From Cognatishimia activa (GTDB lineage: Bacteria > Pseudomonadota > Alphaproteobacteria > Rhodobacterales > Rhodobacteraceae), in NCBI RefSeq assembly GCF_026016445.1, contig NZ_CP096147.1, forward strand, positions 2,702,501-2,766,500: a stretch of 64,000 nucleotides of DNA, given 5' to 3'. This document shows, in pieces, positions 33,735 to 42,772 of this stretch (positions within the stretch are counted from its first letter, which is position 1; each line of letters begins with the position of its first letter). The position numbers were made by a program, and so were the translations under genes. The notes beneath the pieces were generated by a model. That model was given only the letters and a program-made list of their open reading frames with translations. It had not been told where the DNA came from and ran no database searches.

Positions 33735-35330
33735 ATGGCAGACTCTCAGAGCAAACTTATCATTTCGACGATGAAAGATGAGGGGCCCTACATCCTAGAA
33801 TGGCTCGCCCATCATCGAGTATTAGGGTTTACGGATTTTCTAATCTACACAAACGATTGCAGTGATGGCACAGACCTCCTGTTGGACCGGCTGCAACAGA
33901 CCGGCGCCGTCACACATGTTCGCAACAAGGTTCTACGGCGCGGCCCTCATAAATCAGCTCTGAAATACGCGAAGGAACATGAGCTTTACCAATCTGCAGA
34001 TTGGGTATTGGTCTCTGATGTCGATGAATTTCTGAATATCAAAATTGGCGATGGGAAGGTTGACGATCTCATCGCGCGCTTTGGTGATGCGGATGCAATT
34101 CCAGTGGCTTGGCGATTGTTTTCAAACAACGGTCATGCAGATGTTTACCCCGGATTTTGCACAACTTCATTTACCGATGCAGAACCTGCCAGCCATGAAT
34201 CCGACACCGAAGGTCGTTTTGTAAAATCGCTTTTTAAACCCAACGATGCGATCGAAAAGCTGGGGCTCCACGGTCCGGTTTATGACGAAGATGTCGCCAG
34301 CGAATTGAAATGGGGCTGCGTATGGCGCGAAAAAGATGCGTTAAGCGACCCAAGGCGTCCGACGCGCGACTTTGGGTATGAAATTGCTCAAATGAACCAC
34401 TACGCCGTTCGTTCCGTTGACGCATTTTTGCTAAAGCGTGCGCGGGGCCGTGCAAATCATACAAAAGATACTATCGGATTGGACTACTGGAATCGCTGGT
34501 GTCGCGGCGGCGAAAGTGACAGCTCAGTGCTTTCATACGCTGATGCCGTTCAAAGAGAATACGAGTGGTTGCTCAAAGATCCAATTGTCCGGCACTTGCA
34601 CCTTGGAGCGCTGGAGTATCAGCGGCAAAGCCTGGATGCGGTGTTGCAGCAAGAAGACTTCCGAGCGCTCAGAGCCGAGCTGAGCGGCGTTGTAACTGCA
34701 CTGTCAGCCCCGACTGCGACGAGCCATCAGACTAAAGAAAGCGAAACGCTAAAGGTCAAAGCTCCAAAGCGTCACCAAAACCGCGTTCGCATGCTAGAGC
34801 AAATGCCAAAGGGTGGTCGCTGTGCGGAAATCGGTGTCTGGAATGGTGGGTTTTCAGGTGTCATCCTAGATGTAACCGCTCCGAGCGAACTGGTTCTGAT
34901 AGATCCGTGGGATCTGTTATCGGATCAAAGTTCTGGTGAATGGACACACAAAAAGCATGAGGATCATTCCGAAATGAACCGCATGTATGAAAATGTTCGG
35001 TCCAACTATGAGCATCTTCCGCAAATATCCATTCGCAAGGGTTTCTCCGCCGATGTTCTTTCTTCTTTCCCAGACGGTTACTTCGATTGGATCTACATCG
35101 ATGGAAACCACTTGTATGAGTTTGTTCGCAAAGATGTCGAGCTCGGGTTTCGCAAAGTAAAACCGGGCGGCATCATCGCCGGTGATGATTTTTTCTGGAA
35201 GCGCGACGGGCGCATGCACGTCAAAGAAGCCGTGTTGGACGAGATGAGAGCCCAGGGGATGTCCAATAGGCCTACCCGAATTGGTCAACAGTTTATGATC
35301 ACTGTGCAGGAAAGCGTGTCCAGTGTATGA
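33735..35330 (+). CDS. GT2-like glycosyltransferase fused to SAM methyltransferase
   Basis: A 531-residue two-domain protein. Residues 1 to about 300 are a GT2-like domain (Glyco_tranf_2_4 type) with KDEGPYILEWLAHHRVLGFTDFLI, the metal-binding DVDEF at 95-99, and a YEIAQMNHYAVRSVDAFLLKRARG end. After a linker, residues about 345-531 form a class I methyltransferase (Methyltransf_24 type) with GGRCAEIGVWNGGFSGVIL, LIDPWDLL, DWIYIDGNHLYEFVRKD and GGIIAGDDF. Both domains look complete. It probably adds and methylates a glycan residue. Its last eight bases overlap the next gene. Confidence 0.85.
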   Translation: MADSQSKLIISTMKDEGPYILEWLAHHRVLGFTDFLIYTNDCSDGTDLLLDRLQQTGAVTHVRNKVLRRGPHKSALKYAKEHELYQSADWVLVSDVDEFLNIKIGDGKVDDLIARFGDADAIPVAWRLFSNNGHADVYPGFCTTSFTDAEPASHESDTEGRFVKSLFKPNDAIEKLGLHGPVYDEDVASELKWGCVWREKDALSDPRRPTRDFGYEIAQMNHYAVRSVDAFLLKRARGRANHTKDTIGLDYWNRWCRGGESDSSVLSYADAVQREYEWLLKDPIVRHLHLGALEYQRQSLDAVLQQEDFRALRAELSGVVTALSAPTATSHQTKESETLKVKAPKRHQNRVRMLEQMPKGGRCAEIGVWNGGFSGVILDVTAPSELVLIDPWDLLSDQSSGEWTHKKHEDHSEMNRMYENVRSNYEHLPQISIRKGFSADVLSSFPDGYFDWIYIDGNHLYEFVRKDVELGFRKVKPGGIIAGDDFFWKRDGRMHVKEAVLDEMRAQGMSNRPTRIGQQFMITVQESVSSV

Positions 35331-37050
35331 CGAATTGAGCGACCTGCCTTCAACCGTCTTGCGAAAAGTTAAACGAGAGACGAACGCGCGTCCTGAAAAG
35401 GGCTTCCCGCAAATGGGAAGGCATCATTATCTAGCTTGGCTCAACAACTTTCACAAAGCTGAAAATCCGAGTGTTTACTTTGAGATTGGAACCGAAAGCG
35501 GCGCCAGTCTGGCATTTGCTCGCGATATTGCGATCGCCGTTGATCCCGTTTTCAAACTGGGTGACAATGTCGTTCGCCAGCAATCGCAGGTCCATCTGTT
35601 TCAACAGACCAGCGATGACTTTTTCGAAACGGGGTTTTTGAACGCGTTTGAAAAAGAAATCGACTTTGCTTTCCTGGATGGGATGCATCAAGTTGAATAT
35701 CTTCTGCGCGATTTCATGAATATTGAAAAGCACATGGCATCAGACGGCGTCATTGCGATGCATGACTGTGTGCCAATGAGTTACGCCGCTGCAGAACGCG
35801 ATTGGGACAAAACGAAGACCCGCAGGTGGACCGGAGATGTTTGGAAGATTATTCCGATCCTACGAACTTACCGACCTGACCTGGACATTCGCGTTTTGGA
35901 TCTGCCTCCGTCAGGCATCGTTGAGATCCGCAATCTTCAGCCCGGCAATACTGATTTGCAAACAGCCTATGACGAGATTGTGGAAAAATACGTTCCAATA
36001 ACTCTTGAAGAGTTCGGGCTAGCAGAGTTGAAAAATACACTGAAGTTAGTTCAAGTCGAAGAGATAGCTAGCTTTCAAGACGAACCAGTCGCTTGGGAGA
36101 TCCCGGAAAGCCCGGCGGCGCACTCATTAAAAATCGCAATCAAAACCCCAAAAGCGCGCAGAACCAACCCTAAGAAAATCGTGGATCATGCATTTGCACG
36201 TTCGATCGCTGACGGTTTCTTGCAAGCAGGGCATTCTGTCCGGATAGATTCAGGTTACGATTGGTATAGGGACACGCAGGGCACGGATTTCGATTTGGTC
36301 CTAAGAGGCCGTGGCGGCTATGAGCCACAACCAAATATCCCTCATGTGGTTTGGGCGATTTACCCGGGCGCAAAAGAGCGGCATGAAATCACGCAAGAAG
36401 AGGTTAGCGCCGCAGCCCATTGTTTCTTTGCGTCAGAGCTGGCTTATGAAGAGTTTTCCAATAAAGGAAACTCCAATATCTCGGTTCTCCTTCAAGGATT
36501 TGATCCGAGGATTATGCATCTGCCTGAACAAGACCACCGCGCCGATACTGTCTTTGTAGGCAGCAATCATTTTTCGAACACCGATATGCGTCCGATCATC
36601 CAGATGTCTCTTGATGCTCAGCACAACACAAAAATCTGGGGACGTGGCTGGACCGCCCCTGAAGTCGAACCCATGCTACAAGCCAAATATATTGACAACT
36701 CAAATGTCGGTAACTTGTATCGGGGCGCGAAAATCGTGCTGTGCGACCACATGGAACCCATGCGGGTTGGCGGCTATCTTTCAAACCGCATCTTTGACGC
36801 CTTGGCATGCGGTTCTGCGGTGATCAGCGATCATATTGCCGGGTTGCCCGACGAGTTTAAGCAGGATGTTTTCCTGTGCCAAACGTCTGAGGACTTCTCG
36901 AACGCTGTGCAAACCATCGAAGCGGAAACCGAAGCAGAAGCGGCTGAACGCAAGGAACGCGTTCGAAGCCTATTGCAGAAACACTCATTGTTTGTTCGCG
37001 CAAAAGAGATTTCAGAAAAACTCTTGGAACTCAAAACCCAAAGGGCGTGA
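35323..37050 (+). CDS. SAM methyltransferase fused to GT-B glycosyltransferase
   Basis: A 575-residue protein with the reverse domain order of its neighbour. Residues about 30-200 are a class I methyltransferase (VYFEIGTESGASLAFARD, IDFAFLDGMHQVEYLLRD, DGVIAMHDC). Residues about 260-575 resemble a GT-B glycosyltransferase with a Glyco_trans_1_2 C-terminus, seen in DTVFVGSNHF, KIWGRGW and VGGYLSNRIFDALACGSAVISD. The start is GTG at 35323, inside the previous stop region; no other start in this frame fits. It ends in a charged coiled-coil-like tail. Target glycan is unknown. Confidence 0.83.
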   Translation: MYDELSDLPSTVLRKVKRETNARPEKGFPQMGRHHYLAWLNNFHKAENPSVYFEIGTESGASLAFARDIAIAVDPVFKLGDNVVRQQSQVHLFQQTSDDFFETGFLNAFEKEIDFAFLDGMHQVEYLLRDFMNIEKHMASDGVIAMHDCVPMSYAAAERDWDKTKTRRWTGDVWKIIPILRTYRPDLDIRVLDLPPSGIVEIRNLQPGNTDLQTAYDEIVEKYVPITLEEFGLAELKNTLKLVQVEEIASFQDEPVAWEIPESPAAHSLKIAIKTPKARRTNPKKIVDHAFARSIADGFLQAGHSVRIDSGYDWYRDTQGTDFDLVLRGRGGYEPQPNIPHVVWAIYPGAKERHEITQEEVSAAAHCFFASELAYEEFSNKGNSNISVLLQGFDPRIMHLPEQDHRADTVFVGSNHFSNTDMRPIIQMSLDAQHNTKIWGRGWTAPEVEPMLQAKYIDNSNVGNLYRGAKIVLCDHMEPMRVGGYLSNRIFDALACGSAVISDHIAGLPDEFKQDVFLCQTSEDFSNAVQTIEAETEAEAAERKERVRSLLQKHSLFVRAKEISEKLLELKTQRA

Positions 37051-37138
37051 GCATGCGGGGAGATGGATGGAAATCAAACCGCGACATAAATTTATTTCTA
37101 ACACAGTGATTTAGAACTCTAGGATAAGGATCGGGCCC

Positions 37139-38560
37139 ATGATTGCATCCAAGGCACAAATCAAGTCCGAGCGCTGGTCATCACAGTTCAAACACCTGTT
37201 TCGACAACAGTTTGTTTTAACTCGTCAAAGCAATCTCAGTTATCCCGGATTCAATCAGCGCGCACTGCAAGGCTGGGTTTTGCACACAGGCCAAGCGATG
37301 CGCGTTGCACAGGTATACGATGCTACCGGAACGCAGGTTGGCTTCCTGCTGGGTGTCGCATTGCAAGACGGAACATTTCTTTCAGGCGACATCACGGTGC
37401 CAGCCTCTCAGTTCGACAAAGGGTTCATCCCAGAGCTCGATAAACTGGTCAACTCCATGGCTGGGCGCTTTGTTCTGATCATTTTGGGAACACACATCCA
37501 GGAGATCTATGTCGATCCGGTTTGCGACATGCCCGTCGTATTTGATCCCGCTCACCAAATCGTCGGTTCATCCGTGGCGTTAATTCTGCACCGTGGCTAC
37601 CAACCCAACAAGATGTTCAACCTGGGTAAAATTCTTCGAGGCGGGCGCACCTTCACACTGCAACATACGGTTGATTCAGGCATTTTCCGCACCTTGCCTA
37701 ATCATGCACTCGACCTGGTGAGTTTTGACACTAGACGCCATTGGCCATCGCAGGACATCCGGTTCAACGATACATCCTGTGATCCAGAGAGTATTGTCAG
37801 TCAGATCGTTGATCGGCTTGGACGGAATTTCGGTGAAATCGTTTCGAATTTCCCATGTATTGTGCCCATGACCGGCGGACGGGATTCGAGATCTCTTATC
37901 GCGAGCGGCCACAAACATCTGGACAAAGTGACTGAGTTCTCTGCGTTTAAGTTTCATAATAGCTCCGCCATTGACGCAGCTCGTGGTCGGGAGATCATGC
38001 AGCAGCTTGGGTTTGGCTTCAAAACATACGGACGCAAGCCGATCTCACAGCGCAGCCTAGCTGAGTTCCATCTTAAGACCGGCTACACTGGGATACGCGG
38101 CGAGATCGCAGCCATGGGCGCAGTAATGCAGTTCCCAAAAGATCATGTCGTGGTGCGCGGCAATATCATGGAACTTCTGCGGGCCAACCAATGGCGGCAA
38201 CGCCACATAGACAACAAATTCATTATGACCCATGCGTTGCGCCGCCTTAAAGCAGACGCCGAACTTGATCCTCATACCCGCACATTCCGCACTGCATACC
38301 GGGGATGGCGAAAATCCCTACCAACAGAGGATCTAACTGAGCGCCCCTATGATATGGCCTTTGTCGAATTTTTGTTGCCCAACACCCAAGGTGCGTTTTT
38401 CAACGGGTACCAGAACAATGTCTTTCTGAACCCTTTCAACGACCGCCACCTGATCGAGCTATCCCTGCGTTTGCCGGTCCAGATGCGATACGATGATCAG
38501 ATACACAAAAAGATTCTGGCACAGACACGGCCTGAGCTTTTGGAAATCCCATACCACTGA
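37139..38560 (+). CDS. asparagine-synthetase-like protein without glutaminase site
   Basis: A 473-residue protein. The C-terminal half resembles the ATP-pyrophosphatase domain of asparagine synthetase: VPMTGGRDSRSLIA (about 243-255) is a variant of the SGGxDS loop. The N-terminal half looks like a remnant glutaminase domain but lacks the Cys2 nucleophile, and Met1 is followed by Ile-Ala-Ser. Such proteins in glycan loci may amidate or aminoacylate sugars. The start has AAGGATC upstream. It follows the two fused glycosyltransferase genes and converges on the mevalonate operon. Confidence 0.75.
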   Translation: MIASKAQIKSERWSSQFKHLFRQQFVLTRQSNLSYPGFNQRALQGWVLHTGQAMRVAQVYDATGTQVGFLLGVALQDGTFLSGDITVPASQFDKGFIPELDKLVNSMAGRFVLIILGTHIQEIYVDPVCDMPVVFDPAHQIVGSSVALILHRGYQPNKMFNLGKILRGGRTFTLQHTVDSGIFRTLPNHALDLVSFDTRRHWPSQDIRFNDTSCDPESIVSQIVDRLGRNFGEIVSNFPCIVPMTGGRDSRSLIASGHKHLDKVTEFSAFKFHNSSAIDAARGREIMQQLGFGFKTYGRKPISQRSLAEFHLKTGYTGIRGEIAAMGAVMQFPKDHVVVRGNIMELLRANQWRQRHIDNKFIMTHALRRLKADAELDPHTRTFRTAYRGWRKSLPTEDLTERPYDMAFVEFLLPNTQGAFFNGYQNNVFLNPFNDRHLIELSLRLPVQMRYDDQIHKKILAQTRPELLEIPYH

Positions 38561-38602
38561 GCCCTATCTCAATTGGCGAACTGCCGAAGTAGCGAACTTC
38601 TT

Positions 38603-39601
38603 TTAAAGAGCACCGAAAGGATCAATGACTTGTGCTTCAGGGAAGAGTGAAAGAACGTTCACTTCACTATCTTGTAGAAACAACAGTTTCACATTCGCAC
38701 CAGCATCCATCGTTGCGTAGGCTTCCAGACCGTCCTGACGTGCCTGCCAGAGACGTTCTAAAATCGCCCAGCTATCTGACGTGAGATAGCTCAATGCAGG
38801 GCGCGCTGCTTGCATCGTCGCATGCATGGCCAGCGCATTGGCTTCGGCAAGTGCGCCAAGCACCGGAAAATCCTGATCCGCGACAGCTTGTTCGATGGCT
38901 TTGCAATCTGCTTCAGCTTGGTCGGGCCATGTGGCAAAAAGCGGGCTGGTTGCGACAGTATGGTTCATCCCGTCACGCGACGAATGGGACTTTGGACCAA
39001 CATCAACGGCGACAATCGCGATACGGAATTCTGGCCAGTTATAGGCAAGCGGTTGCGCAAAGCTGTCGCTGCCATCTTCAGCCTCACCTTTGTCCCAGCG
39101 CGCAAAACCGTGCCAGAAGGACCGCGTTGCGCTACCGCTTCCAATACGAGCAATCAAACTCATTTCGCTTTCGCTCAGATCCAGTCCAAACGCGCCGCAC
39201 AATGCCCGAGTCAACGCGGCAAAGCCCGATGCCGAAGACGCCAATCCCGCTGCCGTAGGAATTGTGTTGCGCGTGTCGATCACCAACGGAATATCTTTGC
39301 CGCCTCGGAATAAGTCAGCAAACTTCAGCGCTTTGATTGCAAACTTGGATGTCGCAGAGAGCGTTTCGCCATTCAGAGAAACGTGATCCCGGCCGTCGGA
39401 CGACGGACGCACGGTTGTGTGTGATCCCCACTCTGCCAGTGAAATGGAAAGTGAGCTATTCAGCGGAAGATTCCGCGCAGCATCTCGTTTGCCCCAATAT
39501 TTGGACAACGCGATGTTGCTCGGCGCATATGCAGAAAACTCTACGGGCGGCTTCGCCGTTTCCATCGCTTTTGAAATGAGAGTTCGCGCTGCGTCATTCA
39601 T
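38603..39601 (-). CDS. mvaD: diphosphomevalonate decarboxylase
   Basis: A 332-residue GHMP-family enzyme making isopentenyl diphosphate from mevalonate diphosphate with ATP. The family start APSNIALSKYWGKRDAARNLPLNSSLSISL is diagnostic, and the nucleotide loop is TAAGLASSASGFAALTRAL. RDGMNHTVATSPLF near residue 210 and the late TMDAGANVKLLFLQ, which carries the catalytic aspartate, are also present. It ends the six-gene mevalonate operon and overlaps the pmk stop by eight bases. Confidence 0.95.
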   Translation of the reverse strand: MNDAARTLISKAMETAKPPVEFSAYAPSNIALSKYWGKRDAARNLPLNSSLSISLAEWGSHTTVRPSSDGRDHVSLNGETLSATSKFAIKALKFADLFRGGKDIPLVIDTRNTIPTAAGLASSASGFAALTRALCGAFGLDLSESEMSLIARIGSGSATRSFWHGFARWDKGEAEDGSDSFAQPLAYNWPEFRIAIVAVDVGPKSHSSRDGMNHTVATSPLFATWPDQAEADCKAIEQAVADQDFPVLGALAEANALAMHATMQAARPALSYLTSDSWAILERLWQARQDGLEAYATMDAGANVKLLFLQDSEVNVLSLFPEAQVIDPFGAL

Positions 39602-40496
39602 CGAAAACTAAACCTTGTTGAGCAATTGGCGCAGGTGTGAAACCGCTCGGACAAGCCCCCAAGGCCACAACACAATCACCAAGACCAGAGCCAGAAATTT
39701 TAGCGGCCAAAACTTCAGGCTCCTTACTCGTATCCTGGACAATCTGATCAAGCACACCGTCACTGACACCCAGTTCGGTCATCAAGCATTGATATTGGGT
39801 CAGCGACTGCGCAAACGACTGCCAGTCGTTGTCATGTGCAGCCGCAATAGCCTGATCGGCTTCATCGCCCATTTTTGCATAGAGGCGGTCAAACTGATCC
39901 TCGCTCCCCTTCATCCGTGCAGCAATCATCTGCAGCACCTCAGATGTCGGTGTTTTATATCCGGCATAGCGCAGCGACAATTGTGGTGGGTTGGGCAACG
40001 GCGCCCATTCGACACTTGGCATGGACCGGTAAGATATCATTCCACCATAGCAGCTTGCCGCAAGGTCGGCACCGCTTCCGCGTCCTTGAATGGCACGAAC
40101 GATCGCAAGTGCGTTGGCGTGGACGTCATCCATGTCTTGGCCAAGCCGCTTTTTCAGCGCCCCCAAAACAGCAACGGTCACCGCAGCAGATGAACCTAGT
40201 CCGAGAGTAGGATCAATCTCGGATGCGATCGAAAGATCAAAACCTGAATTCAGCGCATTTCGGTGCAATGCAACTGCGGCCAAAACAAACTTGTAAACGC
40301 CACCCTCAGCGAGATTATCCAGTGAGGTTTCAAGGGTGTCGGCGATGCTGGACCGGATCGTTACAACACGGTCGTCACGAGGAGCCAGCTCCACTGTAAT
40401 CCGCTGTTCAATAGCCGCTACGACCGCACGATGGCCGTAAACCACCGCGTGTTCACCCGTGATCATTATCGAACCTGGTGCAGAGGCACGGATCAT
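39594..40496 (-). CDS. phosphomevalonate kinase
   Basis: A 300-residue GHMP kinase. It has ASAPGSIMITGEHAVVYGHRAVVAAI at the N-terminus, the ATP loop PTLGLGSSAAVTVAVL and a C-terminal KISGSGLGDCVVALG motif. On sequence alone it resembles mevalonate kinase, but in the Paracoccus zeaxanthinifaciens operon the gene in this position and of this size is the phosphomevalonate kinase, so I follow that order. It overlaps mvk by four bases and mvaD by eight. Confidence 0.8.
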   Translation of the reverse strand: MIRASAPGSIMITGEHAVVYGHRAVVAAIEQRITVELAPRDDRVVTIRSSIADTLETSLDNLAEGGVYKFVLAAVALHRNALNSGFDLSIASEIDPTLGLGSSAAVTVAVLGALKKRLGQDMDDVHANALAIVRAIQGRGSGADLAASCYGGMISYRSMPSVEWAPLPNPPQLSLRYAGYKTPTSEVLQMIAARMKGSEDQFDRLYAKMGDEADQAIAAAHDNDWQSFAQSLTQYQCLMTELGVSDGVLDQIVQDTSKEPEVLAAKISGSGLGDCVVALGACPSGFTPAPIAQQGLVFDE

Positions 40497-41632
40497 TTGT
40501 TCGCCTCAACAGCAGTTGGCGCAGGGCCTGCAGCAGCACCTTTGGTCGCAAGCCGCAGTGGGTTTGCTGCCAACTGCGGATGTTTCGCCATTAGCGACGA
40601 CATCGCCTCGGCGTCATCCGAATGCACCAAGACCGCTCCGCCGTGATCACCGCGCACGGAACCCGCACCGCAGACCTTTGCGACACCGCCCGATGCTTCC
40701 ACATCTTGGATAAAGGCCCATGTTGCGTCCGGAACCACGCCAATACGTTCTAGCAATCGTTGGTTTTCTTTAATGGCAGATGACGCGTCTGAACCGTCTT
40801 TCAGGGCGCCGGCAAATGCGCGTGTGCATGCGCCAAAGCTTTCCCAAAGGGCCGCGTCATCGCCATGTTTGTTACGCACGTGGCTGACACATTCCCCGGT
40901 GCTGCTTTCCGGGCGGCCGTGCAATACGGAATACCACCCATCGCCCGACAAAAGACCGTGGCCCGCAAAGATTTCGGGATCCTCTAGACCGCTTGGTCCG
41001 GTGTACACCAATCCACCACGAACCACGGTCGCCGCATCAATCGGCCCGGCCTTGCCATGTTTCAAACGTTCACAGAAGCGAACGCGATCATAGCGCTCGT
41101 CTAAGGTCTTTGGCCGCCCAAGAAGGGTTTCAAATAGAACGGTCGTGGCCGCTACTACCGCTGCGGAAGACCCAAGTCCCGCGCCGATGGGAATGCTCGA
41201 CTTGCTACCGAGCTGCCCCGGATATGGCAGCTGATGAACTGCCCCAAGTCCGGTCAGCTCTGAACTACCGGTAGGGTTATCCTGCAGCAGCGAGGCCAAG
41301 GTATAGACAGCAAGGTCGTCCGGACGTGTCAGTATTTTATGCACCGCCAATTCGCCTCGTGCGAACTGATCAAACTTCTTATCCAGCGATGATTTGAAGC
41401 GCGACAAAAGCTTCAGCGGGTAGAGCTGGCCTTCTGACAGATTATCAAAGGCCGTCTTGATCCCGTCCCCGAGATCAAGCGGTTTGAACCAGACTTCCGT
41501 GTATTCAGCGATGGCCATGGCCAGGGCTGGCTGGCCATACAGCACCGAGTGTTCGCCCGACAAAATCAATTTGCCTGGCGAATGCGCCCTATCTTCAAGA
41601 TTGGCGGTCGGTGTAGATGCGCTTGTGGTCAT
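40493..41632 (-). CDS. mvk: mevalonate kinase
   Basis: A 379-residue GHMP kinase phosphorylating mevalonate. Motifs are HSPGKLILSGEHSVLYGQPALAMAIAEYTEVWF, the ATP loop PIGAGLGSSAAVVAATT, RLKHGKAGPIDAATVVRGGL, and KVCGAGSVRGDHGGAVLV at the end. The length and position match the first kinase of the P. zeaxanthinifaciens mevalonate operon. Its start lies 38 bases inside the end of the HMG-CoA synthase gene, a longer overlap than at the other junctions. Assignment of the two kinases rests partly on gene order. Confidence 0.85.
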   Translation of the reverse strand: MTTSASTPTANLEDRAHSPGKLILSGEHSVLYGQPALAMAIAEYTEVWFKPLDLGDGIKTAFDNLSEGQLYPLKLLSRFKSSLDKKFDQFARGELAVHKILTRPDDLAVYTLASLLQDNPTGSSELTGLGAVHQLPYPGQLGSKSSIPIGAGLGSSAAVVAATTVLFETLLGRPKTLDERYDRVRFCERLKHGKAGPIDAATVVRGGLVYTGPSGLEDPEIFAGHGLLSGDGWYSVLHGRPESSTGECVSHVRNKHGDDAALWESFGACTRAFAGALKDGSDASSAIKENQRLLERIGVVPDATWAFIQDVEASGGVAKVCGAGSVRGDHGGAVLVHSDDAEAMSSLMAKHPQLAANPLRLATKGAAAGPAPTAVEANK

Positions 41633-42758
41633 CGATGCGTGCTAATCTGTAGCGTCCTCGGGCTTCATCCGGTAACTCAGTTACCGCGCCGTCTTTTGCC
41701 TCGATTGCATGCCAAAGTGCAATGTATTCTTCGTAACTTACCGCAATTCGGTCGTTCAGAAGGTTCTGATGTCGCGCGGCAAACAGGTGGTCCTGATAGC
41801 CCGGAACAACAGTTGCGTCGAAGAACTCACCAGTGGCGCCTGACCCGTAGCTGAAGAGGCCAAAGGATTGTCCACTAAGGTCTGCCGCACTATTTTCCAG
41901 TGTGGAGACAATGGCGAGATAGATCGACGCCGTGTAGCTGTTGCCGACCTGACGGTTATAAAGCATGCCCGTCAGCGCCTTCTCCATATCAATCGGAGCC
42001 TTTGCGTTCTTTGCTAGGTGGCGGTGGGCCTTTTCGCCCATACGTGAGAACGGCAAGTGGTAGCAGAAATGCGAGAAGTCCTCGTAAGACTTGCCATCGT
42101 TGGCGCCGTAGTCGTTCCAAGCTTCCACCAAAGCGTTCAGATAGCGAAGGGTCGAGAACTTGCCGTCAAACACCGGCGTGCGGCGATGGTTCGGACGCCA
42201 GAAATCCATGATGTCTTCAGTGAAAAGACCGGTCGCTGTGCCAATTTCCAGAACCTTTGGATTGGCACTGATCAGCATGGCCACAGCGCCTGCGCCCTGC
42301 GTCGCTTCCCCGGAACTGTCGAGATCATAGCGCGCCACATCTGAGGCAATCACCAGAACCTTGCGGTCTGGTTTGCGCGCCACATAGCTGCAGGCAAATT
42401 GCAGCGCAGGCGTCGCGGAATAGCAGGCTTGCTTCAGTTCCACATTGCGGCAGTTGGCGGGCAGCCCCAGCAAACGGTGCACGTAGATGCCTGCAGATTT
42501 TGATTGGTCGATCCCGGTTTCCGTGGCGAACAACAGCGTGTCGATATTCTCTCTGCCATAGCGTTCAATCAACGGCAGCGCGGCCTCGGCACCCATGGTG
42601 ACGATGTCTTCGTCGTGACCCGGCAGCGCAATCTTCTCCTGACCGATCCCCTTGGAGAATTTCTCCGGATCGATGCCGTGATGCTCGGCCAATGTCTCCA
42701 ATCCGAGGTATCGATGAGGCGTGTAAAAGCTCATCGCCTCGATGCCGGTTGTGATCAT
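41595..42758 (-). CDS. hydroxymethylglutaryl-CoA synthase
   Basis: A 387-residue thiolase-fold enzyme condensing acetyl-CoA with acetoacetyl-CoA to HMG-CoA. The general-base glutamate lies in LLFATETGIDQSKSAG, the nucleophile cysteine in ELKQACYSATPAL, and the catalytic histidine in HFCYHLPFSRMGEKAHRHL. Starting at the ATG 42758 places AAGGA ten bases upstream; a GTG six codons earlier overlaps the idi stop but lacks a ribosome-binding site. In the operon it corresponds to the hcs position. No acetoacetyl-CoA thiolase is adjacent. Confidence 0.93.
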   Translation of the reverse strand: MITTGIEAMSFYTPHRYLGLETLAEHHGIDPEKFSKGIGQEKIALPGHDEDIVTMGAEAALPLIERYGRENIDTLLFATETGIDQSKSAGIYVHRLLGLPANCRNVELKQACYSATPALQFACSYVARKPDRKVLVIASDVARYDLDSSGEATQGAGAVAMLISANPKVLEIGTATGLFTEDIMDFWRPNHRRTPVFDGKFSTLRYLNALVEAWNDYGANDGKSYEDFSHFCYHLPFSRMGEKAHRHLAKNAKAPIDMEKALTGMLYNRQVGNSYTASIYLAIVSTLENSAADLSGQSFGLFSYGSGATGEFFDATVVPGYQDHLFAARHQNLLNDRIAVSYEEYIALWHAIEAKDGAVTELPDEARGRYRLARIDDHKRIYTDRQS

Positions 42759-42772
42759 ATCGGTTTCTTCCT

